From: WHSW01 sp963767285
Lineage (GTDB): Bacteria > Actinomycetota > Thermoleophilia > Solirubrobacterales > 70-9
Assembly: GCA_963767285.1 (NCBI GenBank)
Contig: CAVYDJ010000001.1
Coordinates: 434,001-498,000, forward strand
Direction: 5' to 3'
Length of the DNA: 64,000 nucleotides
A model generated the notes under the pieces. The model searched no databases. It was not told the origin of the DNA and was given only the letters and a program-made list of their open reading frames with translations. The position numbers were made by a program, and so were the translations under genes. Positions 1-7,423 of the stretch are shown piece by piece (the stretch's first letter is position 1; each line of letters begins with the position of its first letter).

Positions 1-1
1 C

Positions 2-1339
2 GAGCTGAGCGCGACCGACCTCGGCGTGTTCGTCTTCGGCCTCGCATTCCTGCAGATCGCGACGCTGCCCATCGACCTCGGGTTCGACCCGTACATGTTG
101 CGCCGGATCGCCAAGGAGCGGGAGTCGATCCACACTCTGTTCTTTGACGTCATCTCGCTGAAGCTGGTGCTGACCGGCCCGATCCTGGTGGTCGCCGCCG
201 GCGTGCTGGTCGTCGCCGACTACGGCGAGCTGACGCGGCAGGTCGTTGCGATCCTGGCGATCGGGTTCGTGTTCGAGACGCTCGCGGACACGATTCACGC
301 CGTCTTTCTCGCCCATGAGCGCAACGGGCTGGTCGCCGCGGTGTCCGTGGTCCAGCGTGTCACCGGCGCGGCCGCGGGTCTGGCGGTCCTGACGGCCGGG
401 TACGGGGTGGTCGCCGTCGCCGCCACCTATAGCGGCGCGGCGGCGATCGGCCTGGTCATGGCGGCGGTCCTGCTCGCCCGGCGGATCGGGCTTCCGCGGC
501 GGATCGTCGCCACCCGCGGCTGGCCGCGCCTGGCGACGATGAGTCTGCCGTTCGGGCTGCAGGACCTGTTCAGCGTGATGCTGTTCCGGCTCGACACCGT
601 GGTCCTCTCGCTGATGGCGACGCAGGCGGCGGTCGGCCGGTACGGCGCCGCCTATCGCCTGCTCGAAGCGAGCCTGTTCATCACCTACGCGCTCATGGGC
701 GCGTTCGTGCCCATGTACACCTACCTCGACGACAAGAGCGAGCCGACGGTGGGAGGCGCCTTCGAGCGCTCGGTGAAGCTTGCGCTGGTAGTCCTGGTGC
801 CCATCGCCGTGGTCTTCGGGGTGCTTGCCGAGCCGATCTGCCGCCTGGTTTTCGGAGCCGGACTCGAGGACGCGGCCGAGCCGCTCCGCTACCTCGCTCC
901 TGTCGTCGCCATGATCGGGGTAGTGACCCTGGCCTCGGCGTTGATCGTGTCCCGCGAAAACCCCATGATCATCGTCTGGTCGACCGCGGCGATCGTGGTT
1001 CTCAACATCGCCCTGAACGTTGCGCTCATACCGGGCTTGGCCGAGACCGGCGCCGCGATCGCGATGCTGGCGAGCGAGGTCGCCCTGCTGCTCGTCGTCG
1101 GGCCGCTGGCGGCGCGTGCGGTGGGCGGAGTGGGCTGGCTGCGGACGATCACGGGCCCGCTCATCGCGGGCGCGGTCATGATCACGGTGCTGGTTCCGTT
1201 GTACGGGGTGCCGTTGCTGGCCGTTGCGGTGGCCTCGGTTGCCTATCTAACGGTGCTCGTCCTGGTCGAGCGGCTCGTCGCCCCCCGGGACGTCGAACTT
1301 GCCGCCAGGCTCGCTCGTCACTGGCTCGCGCGCGTCTGA
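2..1339 (+). CDS. Polysaccharide/lipid-linked oligosaccharide flippase, 5' end cut by window edge
   Basis: Integral membrane protein of the MATE/Wzx-like polysaccharide biosynthesis superfamily, which flips lipid-linked glycan precursors across the cytoplasmic membrane. The reading frame is already open at base 2, so the N-terminus lies outside the window. About 445 residues are visible, with roughly twelve hydrophobic helices and the typical repeated Gly/Ala-rich segments. Near the start, DLGFDPYMLRRIAKE resembles the first cytoplasmic loop of Wzx-type proteins. The gene ends 11 bp before the 3' end of a tRNA on the opposite strand. The substrate cannot be read from the sequence. Together with the GT-C-like protein at the other end of the window it points to envelope glycan synthesis, but the two are 60 kb apart and a link is not shown. 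Confidence 0.8.
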   Translation, partial: ELSATDLGVFVFGLAFLQIATLPIDLGFDPYMLRRIAKERESIHTLFFDVISLKLVLTGPILVVAAGVLVVADYGELTRQVVAILAIGFVFETLADTIHAVFLAHERNGLVAAVSVVQRVTGAAAGLAVLTAGYGVVAVAATYSGAAAIGLVMAAVLLARRIGLPRRIVATRGWPRLATMSLPFGLQDLFSVMLFRLDTVVLSLMATQAAVGRYGAAYRLLEASLFITYALMGAFVPMYTYLDDKSEPTVGGAFERSVKLALVVLVPIAVVFGVLAEPICRLVFGAGLEDAAEPLRYLAPVVAMIGVVTLASALIVSRENPMIIVWSTAAIVVLNIALNVALIPGLAETGAAIAMLASEVALLLVVGPLAARAVGGVGWLRTITGPLIAGAVMITVLVPLYGVPLLAVAVASVAYLTVLVLVERLVAPRDVELAARLARHWLARV

Positions 1340-1349
1340 CGATCGGCAA

Positions 1350-1438
1350 CGGACAGGGTGGGATTCGAACCCACGAGGCAGCTTGCACCGCCCACGCGAT
1401 TTCCAGTCGCGCACCTTAAGCCACTCGGTCACCTGTCC
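1350..1438 (-). tRNA. tRNA-Ser (anticodon GGA)
   Basis: On the minus strand a complete class II tRNA folds. The acceptor stem is GGACAGG (from 1438) with CCTGTCC (1357-1351) and discriminator G at 1350. The anticodon loop is CTGGAAA, giving anticodon GGA. The long variable arm is typical of tRNA-Ser, and the T arm is GTGGG/TTCGAAT/CCCAC. CCA is not encoded. It reads UCC/UCU codons. It faces the flippase gene tail to tail. Confidence 0.96.
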
Positions 1439-1490
1439 CGGAGCGGCTTGAAGATACCGCCGCCGAGGGCACCGGTGTTAGGGTCGGCAG

Positions 1491-2540
1491 ATGGGTGAGG
1501 GCGAGGTGGCCCGGTCGGACCCTGTCGACGAGCAATCGATCGTGACCGCGCGCCTGGGTTGGGTGATGCTCGCCGTGCTGTTCGGCTGCGGCGCGACGAT
1601 CGGCGCGCTCTCGGTGATCCTCCCGCATCCGGCCTCCTTCGATGACGAGGCGCTGTGGAGCAACATCGCACTTGCCTACGCGGGCGCGTTGATCTGCCTG
1701 ATCGGCGCGCGGCGGTGGGGAATCGGCGGCCTCTACGCAATGGTCGCGCTCGGCGTCGTCGCGGTCAGCCGCGCGACGTACTACAGCCACGATCCGAGTG
1801 GCTTCTACAGCCTCTTCTACGTCTGGATCGGCCTCTACGCGGTCTTCTTCTTCCGCCGTTCGATCGCGCTGCTGTACCTGGCGGGCATCGCCGCGGCCTA
1901 CGCGGCCCTGCTCGCGGTCGAGGACCAGAACGCCGCCCTGGCGCGCTGGGTGACGACCATCGGGACGATCCTGCTGGCCGCGTTCCTGATCGACACCCTC
2001 TTTCGGCGGGTAGGGCGGATGGCCAGCGACGCGGCGGCGATCGCGCGTGAGCGCGCCGAGCTGATGGCCACCCTGGCCGAGGTCGCCCGCACCGACGACC
2101 TCACCGGGCTGCCGAACCGCCGCGCGTGGGACGAGGCCCTGACCCGCGAGCTGGCGCGGTCGAAGCGCGAGGGCGCCCCGCTGACGATCGGGATCATCGA
2201 CCTCGACCGGTTCAAGGACTTCAACGACGTCTACGGGCACCAGGCCGGCGACCGGCTGCTGAAACAGCTCACCGCCGCCTGGCGGGAGGAGCTGCGGACG
2301 ACCGACGTGATCGCCCGCTACGGGGGCGAGGAGTTCGCCCTCGCCCTGCCGGGGGCCGACCTGGGCGACGCGACCGTGATCGTCGAGCGGCTGCGGGCAT
2401 CGACCACGGCCGAGCAGACCGCCTCCGCCGGACTCGCCGTGTGGGACGGCGAGGAGTCGGGCGAGCGGCTGTTCGGGCGCGCCGACCGGGCGCTCTATGC
2501 CGCCAAGGAGGGCGGCCGGGACCGGATCGTCAGCGCCTGA
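1491..2540 (+). CDS. Membrane-anchored GGDEF diguanylate cyclase
   Basis: Predicted to make cyclic di-GMP from two GTP. Residues about 20-175 form six or so membrane helices with no recognisable periplasmic sensor domain. The C-terminal GGDEF domain begins at about residue 200 with DDLTGLPNRR. The active-site signature is GGEEF (278-282), an active variant, and an RTTD motif (269-272) lies five residues upstream, matching the RxxD inhibitory I-site, so product inhibition is likely. At 349 aa it is full length, with no EAL domain. No Shine-Dalgarno precedes the ATG; a TAGGGT hexamer (1479-1484) ends 6 nt upstream, suggesting a leaderless transcript. The membrane signal sensed is unknown. Confidence 0.92.
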   Translation: MGEGEVARSDPVDEQSIVTARLGWVMLAVLFGCGATIGALSVILPHPASFDDEALWSNIALAYAGALICLIGARRWGIGGLYAMVALGVVAVSRATYYSHDPSGFYSLFYVWIGLYAVFFFRRSIALLYLAGIAAAYAALLAVEDQNAALARWVTTIGTILLAAFLIDTLFRRVGRMASDAAAIARERAELMATLAEVARTDDLTGLPNRRAWDEALTRELARSKREGAPLTIGIIDLDRFKDFNDVYGHQAGDRLLKQLTAAWREELRTTDVIARYGGEEFALALPGADLGDATVIVERLRASTTAEQTASAGLAVWDGEESGERLFGRADRALYAAKEGGRDRIVSA

Positions 2541-2568
2541 TCCGTTGACCCGCAACTAGGCTCCTACG

Positions 2569-3447
2569 GTGGAGGACTCGCTGTTCGCGGCCGTGCTGCT
2601 TCCGATTGCCCTCGCGGTGATCATGACCAGCCTTGGCCTGTCGCTGACCCTCGACGACTTCCGCCGGGTGCTCGCGTACCCGCGCGGCGTCGGGATCGGG
2701 ATGCTCAACCTGGCGCTGATCTCACCGGCCCTCGCCTTCGGGATCGCCGAGTTGCTCGATCTCGACCCGGCGCTCGCGGTCGGGCTCGTCCTGCTCGGCG
2801 CCTCGCCCGGGGGGACGATGGCGAACATGCTCACCCACCTGGCGCGGGGCGACACCGCGCTCTCGATCACGATGACCGCGGTCTCCAGTGTCGCCGCGGT
2901 CATCACGGTGCCGCTCTTCCTCGAGCTCTCCACCAACCATTTCGGAGCCACCGAGTTCAACGAGAGCGTCAACATGTTCGGGGTAGTCGCGCGGGTGCTG
3001 CTGATCACCGTCGTCCCGCTCGCCCTCGGGATGTACCTGCGCTCGCGCTCGCCGGCGCGGGTCACGGAGCTCGAGCCGCGGGTGAAGCGAATCGCGCTGG
3101 TCCTCTTCCTCGGCGTGGTGATCGGAGCGGTCGCCGCCGAGAACGAGCGGGTCGTGGACAACCTCGACGATGTCTTGCTGGCGGCGATCCTGCTCAACCT
3201 GGCGGCGATGACGATCTCCTTCTCGATCGCCCGGGTCGCCCGCCTCGACAACCGTCAGTCGACCGCGATCGCGATCGAGCTCGGGATCCACAACGCTGCC
3301 CTGGCGATCGCGATCGGCGGGACGATCTCGACCACGCTCACGATCCCCGCCGCCGTCTACAGCGCCTTCATGTTCATCTCCGCGGGCCTCTTCGCCCGGC
3401 TCATGTACAAGCGCAACTCGGACGCCGTGGCCGAAGCCCCTGGCTAA
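2569..3447 (+). CDS. Bile acid:sodium symporter family (BASS) transporter
   Basis: A 292-aa membrane protein with about nine to ten helices, typical in length for prokaryotic BASS proteins, which import organic anions with sodium. Diagnostic stretches are SPGGTMANMLTHLARGD (about residues 79-95) and the C-terminal ELGIHNAALAIAIGG, the two crossover regions that bind Na+ and substrate in this family. The start is GTG, preceded by TAGGCT at 2557-2562 with 6 nt spacing and no Shine-Dalgarno, another leaderless candidate. It ends 10 bp before the next gene on the same strand. Substrate is not predictable: bacterial homologues carry bile acids, pantoate or other carboxylates. Confidence 0.9.
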   Translation: MEDSLFAAVLLPIALAVIMTSLGLSLTLDDFRRVLAYPRGVGIGMLNLALISPALAFGIAELLDLDPALAVGLVLLGASPGGTMANMLTHLARGDTALSITMTAVSSVAAVITVPLFLELSTNHFGATEFNESVNMFGVVARVLLITVVPLALGMYLRSRSPARVTELEPRVKRIALVLFLGVVIGAVAAENERVVDNLDDVLLAAILLNLAAMTISFSIARVARLDNRQSTAIAIELGIHNAALAIAIGGTISTTLTIPAAVYSAFMFISAGLFARLMYKRNSDAVAEAPG

Positions 3448-3457
3448 GATCGCGCCG

Positions 3458-3925
3458 ATGGCCGAGAACGGGACCGCAACCTGGAGCGTCTACCTCTCCG
3501 GCGAGATCCACTCCGACTGGCGCGAGCGGATCGCCGAGGGCGTGCGCGCGGCGGACCTGCCGGTCGAGCTGCTGGCGCCGGTGACCGATCACGGCGCCTC
3601 CGACGACGTCGGGGTCGAGATCCTCGGTGACGAATCCGACGGCTTCTGGAAGGACCACAAGGGCGCCGGCGTCAACGCGGTTCGCACCCAGACCCTGCTC
3701 CGCCGCGCCGACGTCGTCGTCGTGCGCTTCGGCGACAAGTACCGCCAGTGGAACGCCGCCTTCGAGGCCGGCTACGCGGCGGCGCTCGGGAAGCCGCTGA
3801 TCACGCTCCACGACCCCGAGCTGACGCACGCGCTGAAGGAGGTCGATCGCGCGGCAATGGCGGCCGCGGAGTCGCCTGAGCAGGTCGTCGAGATCCTCCA
3901 ATACGCGATCGCGGGGCCCGGCTGA
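3458..3925 (+). CDS. YtoQ family protein
   Basis: A 155-aa cytoplasmic protein matching the YtoQ family, a nucleoside 2-deoxyribosyltransferase-like fold of unknown physiological role. Family-specific segments are VYLSGEIHSDWRERI near the N-terminus, FRTQ-like VRTQTLLRRADVVV mid-protein, and FGDKYRQWNAAFEAGYA followed by GKPLITLHD. The length is normal. The ATG is 10 nt after the stop of the BASS transporter gene, and TAAGAT at 3445-3450 covers that stop codon, so either a compact operon or its own leaderless start is possible. The reaction is not established for the family. Confidence 0.88.
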   Translation: MAENGTATWSVYLSGEIHSDWRERIAEGVRAADLPVELLAPVTDHGASDDVGVEILGDESDGFWKDHKGAGVNAVRTQTLLRRADVVVVRFGDKYRQWNAAFEAGYAAALGKPLITLHDPELTHALKEVDRAAMAAAESPEQVVEILQYAIAGPG

Positions 3926-4030
3926 CAACCGGCGCGCGCGTGGCTCGACGGTTGTAGCGTTCTCGTTTCGTACCGGTCGAGCAGCAACTCGGCCTGGGGG
4001 AAAACGAGGGACCCGGGGAGGGTTAGATCA

Positions 4031-4780
4031 GTGAGTAAACGCCTTGCGTACCTGGCGGTCAGCGCCGCCACGATCGTCGTCCTGAGCGCGCCCGCGCAGG
4101 CGGCCGCCGAGCCGATCGAGGTCGGGCACATTCCCGAATGCACCGAGGCCGTTCCGGCTGCGGTTGCGATTCCGGTTGGCGCTCCGCCCCTGGCGCTCGA
4201 CGTACGCGTCCTCCTCGACGGCGTGTCCGGCACCCGCGGCTCGGCCGTGATGCAGAAGGCAGCGGAGTCATATGCCCCGCTCGGCATCAACCTGGTCCGA
4301 AGCTTTCAGTCGGTGAGCTTCAGCGGCGACGATGCCCAGGGTCTGATCAACCAGTCAAGGGCTCTGTTCGGAGGCTCCCGCCCGGCCGGGATCGACATCG
4401 TCTACACGCTCACCTCGAAGGACATTCAGGCCGGCGGCAACACCGCGGTCGCCGGACTCGCCGATTGCATCGGCGGCGTCGCCTTCGCGGACCGCGCCTT
4501 CGGCGTCGGTGAGAACTTCACCACGGACGAGTCGCTGGCGATCGGCCCCACGGCCCTTGCGCGAAACCTGACCGCGAAGGTGGCCGCCCACGAGATCGGC
4601 CACCTGACGGGCGCCCACCACCACTACGCCAATTGCGCGCAGGGCCTGCTCGCGGACCCGCCGCCGGGCGAGCTCTCGCCGTGCACCCTGATGATCAACG
4701 CCGTCGATCTCTCCTCGATCAACTTCGGCGTGCTGAACGGCCTCGTGGTCCGCGGGCACATGGAGGCATACGGCACGTAG
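4031..4780 (+). CDS. Secreted metzincin-like zinc metalloprotease
   Basis: A 249-aa protein with a Sec signal peptide (about residues 1-26, ending AQAAAEP). It has a complete metzincin zinc site, HEIGHLTGAHH, where H187, H191 and H197 are ligands, E188 is the base and G194 the turn residue. A methionine at 221 in CTLMINA fits the Met-turn. The mature protein is therefore a compact, probably extracellular peptidase of about 220 residues, with no propeptide cysteine switch recognisable and no C-terminal binding domain. The start is GTG; GGGGAGGG about 10 nt upstream is a good ribosome binding site. The peptidase family below the metzincin clan and its substrate cannot be assigned. Confidence 0.8.
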   Translation: MSKRLAYLAVSAATIVVLSAPAQAAAEPIEVGHIPECTEAVPAAVAIPVGAPPLALDVRVLLDGVSGTRGSAVMQKAAESYAPLGINLVRSFQSVSFSGDDAQGLINQSRALFGGSRPAGIDIVYTLTSKDIQAGGNTAVAGLADCIGGVAFADRAFGVGENFTTDESLAIGPTALARNLTAKVAAHEIGHLTGAHHHYANCAQGLLADPPPGELSPCTLMINAVDLSSINFGVLNGLVVRGHMEAYGT

Positions 4781-4794
4781 GGGATCGTCCCCCC

Positions 4795-5011
4795 AGATGC
4801 GGGTAGCCGACGACGATCACGTGGGCCATGGTCGCCCGCGCGCGGATCTCGCGATAGACACGGCTTCGCGCACTGCTTGATCACGTCGCTGAAGCCGGTG
4901 TCGTTGCCACCGACCTAATCGTCACGTAGCTGGCGTTGTAGGGGATCAGGGGCGCCTGGTCGCTCAGCACGTCGGAGGTCGTGGCCCCGCCGCAGGCAGC
5001 CGCTAGCCTTG
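4795..5011 (-). pseudogene. Decayed SGNH/GDSL hydrolase fragment
   Basis: On the minus strand, pieces of a GDSL/SGNH esterase can be read in different frames. CGGATTSDVLSDQAPLI comes first, corresponding to the region after the nucleophile block. Then, after a frame change at an in-frame disruption near 4920, GGNDTGFSDVIKQC matches the block III GGND oxyanion motif. After another shift, REIRARATMAHVIVVGYPHL corresponds to the usual VVGYP segment. The nucleophile GDS block and the C-terminal DxxH block are missing. There is no continuous frame, so this is a relic. It sits between the metzincin gene and tRNA-Ser(CGA), next to a likely insertion boundary. Confidence 0.7.
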
Positions 5012-5025
5012 GAAATTCGTCACCT

Positions 5026-5116
5026 GGAGGGGTGGCAGAGCGGTTGAATGCGGCGGTCTCGAAAACCGTTATGGGCGTTTTCTCGTCCATCGAGGGTTCG
5101 AATCCCTCCCCCTCCG
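5026..5116 (+). tRNA. tRNA-Ser (anticodon CGA)
   Basis: Complete class II tRNA. The acceptor stem is GGAGGGG (5026-5032) with CCCCTCC (5109-5115), discriminator G5116. The anticodon loop is CTCGAAA, giving anticodon CGA (reads UCG). A long variable arm is present, and the T arm is GAGGG/TTCGAAT/CCCTC. CCA is not encoded. Pieces of this gene recur at 10401-10517 (see that entry). A strong hairpin follows 11 nt downstream. Confidence 0.96.
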
Positions 5117-5127
5117 TTTCTAGCCAG

Positions 5128-5153
5128 GAAAGCGCCCAGTAGCAGGCGCTTTC
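5128..5153 (+). terminator. Hairpin terminator after tRNA-Ser(CGA)
   Basis: Perfect 9-bp stem GAAAGCGCC (5128-5136) and GGCGCTTTC (5145-5153) with an 8-nt loop, 11 nt after the tRNA. No long T run follows, as is common in high-GC actinobacteria. Confidence 0.7.
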
Positions 5154-5431
5154 TCCCTCGATGGGAGGGGCAGTGAGGGGGGAGGTCCGTCCGCAGGAGA
5201 CCGCGGGAAACCGCAGGAACGGGCGCGCGACTGGCGCGCAGTGGGCGCGCACCCATGTCGGGACGTCGGGGAGCGCAGCGTGGCCCCGCACAGGGCTTGA
5301 ACATGCGGGTCACGGGTGGACGGGCGGTCCACGGTCAAATCCACTTCCCGTGGCACCGGAAAGGACCACTCGCATGGAAGGCGCGGCTTTCGCCTTCATG
5401 TCGAACCCGAAGCCGCAACCCCGAACCACGC
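5154..5431. other. Non-coding stretch between tRNA-Ser(CGA) and the MFS operon
   Basis: No convincing gene on either strand: open frames here are short, have no ribosome binding site and match nothing I recognise. The stretch contains GC-rich short repeats around 5170-5260 and a region rich in CGGG/CCGT motifs at about 5300-5370. It adjoins the tRNA 3' end, where integrated elements commonly start, but no integrase remnant is readable. Confidence 0.5.
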
Positions 5432-5460
5432 GACCCGGGCGCTTTCCGAGCGCCCGGGTC
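5432..5460 (-). terminator. Hairpin terminator of the MFS operon
   Basis: Perfect 12-bp stem GACCCGGGCGCT (5432-5443) and its complement (5449-5460) around the loop TTCCG, 29 nt beyond the MFS stop codon on the minus strand. Confidence 0.7.
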
Positions 5461-5489
5461 AATCTCGTCTTATCTGCGGGAGGCGAAGC

Positions 5490-7064
5490 TCACGCGATCG
5501 AAGGCTCGGCTAGCTCATTGCTCACCTCCTCGTCCTCGACGGTCGCGGTCTCCCGCGATGGCAGGTAGATCGCTGCGACCAACGCCCCGAGCAGCGCGAC
5601 GCCGGCAGCCACGCTCGCCGAGATGGTCATCGCGTCCACGAACGCCTGGTTCGAGGTCGCGATGAACGAGGCGGCCTGGTCGCCGAGGCCGGCGGCGACC
5701 TCATGGGCGGCGCCAACGCTGTCGCTGGCGGCCTCGGCTGCCTCGCCCGGGAGCCCCGCCGTCGGCTCATCCATGTTCGCGGCGTAGGCGGAGCTGACGA
5801 CGCTGCCCAGGACGGCGACGCCGAGGGTGCCACCCAGCTCCCGGACGACGTCGTTCATCGCCGAGCCGATCCCGGCCTTCGCCTTCGGGAGCGTGCCCAT
5901 GATCGCGTCGGTGGCGGGAGCCATCGCGAGGCCCATCCCGACCCCCATGAACGTGAGCGCACCCACGACCTTGTGGAAGTAGGGCGTGTCGACCTCGACG
6001 GCGGTGAACGCGCCGAGGGCGAGACCGACCACGAACAGGCCCGCGGCGACGACGACCTTGGTCCCGAAGCGAGCGGTCAGGGGCACTGAGAGCCTGGTCG
6101 CGAGGATCAGGCCGACCGCGATCGGCGTCATCCGCACCCCAGCCTCGAGCGCCGTGTAGCCGAGCACGGACTGCAGGTAGGTGGTGAGGAAGTACATGAC
6201 GCCCATCAGCGCGAAGAACACGAACGTGACGGCGGCACTCGCGGCGCTGAACCGCAGGTTGCGAAACACGCTCACGTCGAGCATCGGCTGCTTCGCTCGC
6301 AGCTCCCATGTGATGAACGCGGCGAGAATCGCGAAGCCGGCCGCGAACGCACCCAGGATCGGGGCGCTGGTCCAGCCGCTCTCCGGCGCCTCGATCAGCG
6401 CCCAGACGATGGCGGTGAGGCCGGCGATCGAGAGCCCGATGCCCGGGAAGTCGAGGCCCGGGGACTCGGGGTCGCGCGACTCCGGGATCAGCTTCGCGCC
6501 GGCAATCAGGCCGAACGCGACGATCGGCAGGTTGACCAGGAACACCCAGGTCCAGTCGAAGTGCTCGATCAGAAAGCCACCGGAGACGGGTCCCACCGCG
6601 ATTCCCATCCCCGCGACTGCGGCCCAGATCGCGATTGCTTTCGGGCGTTCGTTCTTCGGGAAGATGTTGGTGATGATCGAGAGCGTCGTCGGCATAATCG
6701 CCGCGGCACCGAGGCCCATCACCGCCCGCCAGATGATGAGCTCGGTTGAGCTCGAGGCGGTTGCGGCCATGATCGAGCCGAGACCGAAGATCGTCAGGCC
6801 CGTGAACAGGGCCCGCTTGCGCCCGAAGCGATCTCCGAGGCTGCCGGCCACCAACAGCAGGACGGCGAACACCAGCAGGTAGCTGTCGACGATCCACTGC
6901 AGCTGACTCGAGCTGGCGTCCAGGTCGTCCTGGATCGTCGGCAGGGCCACGTTCAGGATCGTGTTGTCGACCGACACCACGAGCAGGCTCATGGCAAGCA
7001 CGATCAGTGCCTGCCAACGCCGTCGGTAGAGGCCCTCGCCGGTTGTCTTCGTCTTATCGCTCAT
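5490..7064 (-). CDS. MFS multidrug efflux transporter, DHA2 (EmrB/QacA) type, 14 TM
   Basis: A 524-aa proton-driven exporter. Visible family motifs are the D1 motif VDNTILNVALPTI in helix 1, motif A GSLGDRFGRKRA in the helix 2-3 loop, and motif C GPVSGGFL in helix 5. The length and about 14 hydrophobic helices fit the DHA2 group, which exports drugs, dyes and toxic lipophiles. I start at ATG 7064 (MSDKTK) because AAAGGAGT at 7076-7069 is then an ideally spaced ribosome binding site; the GTG six bases earlier lies within it. It is the second gene of a minus-strand operon, 14 bp after the small gene at 7079-7321, and shares a divergent control region with the LuxR-type regulator, which is its likely controller. 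Confidence 0.93.
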   Translation of the reverse strand: MSDKTKTTGEGLYRRRWQALIVLAMSLLVVSVDNTILNVALPTIQDDLDASSSQLQWIVDSYLLVFAVLLLVAGSLGDRFGRKRALFTGLTIFGLGSIMAATASSSTELIIWRAVMGLGAAAIMPTTLSIITNIFPKNERPKAIAIWAAVAGMGIAVGPVSGGFLIEHFDWTWVFLVNLPIVAFGLIAGAKLIPESRDPESPGLDFPGIGLSIAGLTAIVWALIEAPESGWTSAPILGAFAAGFAILAAFITWELRAKQPMLDVSVFRNLRFSAASAAVTFVFFALMGVMYFLTTYLQSVLGYTALEAGVRMTPIAVGLILATRLSVPLTARFGTKVVVAAGLFVVGLALGAFTAVEVDTPYFHKVVGALTFMGVGMGLAMAPATDAIMGTLPKAKAGIGSAMNDVVRELGGTLGVAVLGSVVSSAYAANMDEPTAGLPGEAAEAASDSVGAAHEVAAGLGDQAASFIATSNQAFVDAMTISASVAAGVALLGALVAAIYLPSRETATVEDEEVSNELAEPSIA

Positions 7065-7078
7065 CGCCACTCCTTTGG

Positions 7079-7321
7079 TCAGGGAATCTGAACCTCATCG
7101 ACCCTGGTCAGCACCGAGCGCTCGGCGACGAAGAACGGAAGCTGCGCGAGTGCGTCCGCCTCCGACTCCGCCTCGAGCGTCCACCAGATGGCGTGGTCGC
7201 CGCCAAGACACGATGCGAGCGTCGCCCGATGGCGAAGCGCGCTCTCGTGCCCGGCAAACGACGCGAACGTCACCCCGCACTCGTGCGGTTGGTGGCGGTG
7301 CTGGATCAAGTAACGAGGCAT
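7079..7321 (-). CDS. Small conserved protein, first gene of the efflux operon
   Basis: An 80-aa soluble protein (MPRYLIQHRH..., then SCLGGDHAIWWTLEAESEADALAQLPFFVAER). The alternating beta-strand/helix layout and ending suggest a dimeric alpha/beta-barrel (ferredoxin-like) fold, as in the YCII, DUF4242 or Dabb-like small proteins, but I cannot assign the exact family. A conserved Cys-Gly pair and a WW dipeptide sit in the centre. It precedes the MFS gene by 14 bp and starts next to the inverted-repeat operator at 7355-7386. Homologues of this size often pair with regulators or bind small molecules; a ligand-handling role alongside the exporter is a guess. Confidence 0.65.
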   Translation of the reverse strand: MPRYLIQHRHQPHECGVTFASFAGHESALRHRATLASCLGGDHAIWWTLEAESEADALAQLPFFVAERSVLTRVDEVQIP

Positions 7322-7354
7322 GGCACGACGGTCGCAGCGATCCGGCGCCCTGCC

Positions 7355-7386
7355 ATCAGGGTCAAACCCTGATTGGTGACCCTGAT
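7355..7386. promoter_or_regulatory. Operator-like array of three ATCAGGGT half-sites
   Basis: ATCAGGGT (7355-7362) and its inverse ACCCTGAT (7366-7373) form a perfect 8-bp inverted repeat with a 3-nt spacer; a second direct ACCCTGAT follows at 7379-7386. The array lies in the 102-bp divergent region between the small-protein/MFS operon and the LuxR-type gene. A TATGCT -10-like hexamer for the LuxR gene sits just beyond it at 7398-7403. A regulator-binding site is the simplest reading; which protein binds is not shown. Confidence 0.65.
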
Positions 7387-7423
7387 CGCATGCGGGGTAT
7401 GCTCGCCGCGCAAGGACTCAGGC

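Noticed and set aside
2755..3290. Long antisense open frames over the BASS gene and elsewhere
   Set aside because: They follow from high GC in third positions; compositions are Arg/Asp/Gly-rich, with no family features, and real genes lie opposite.
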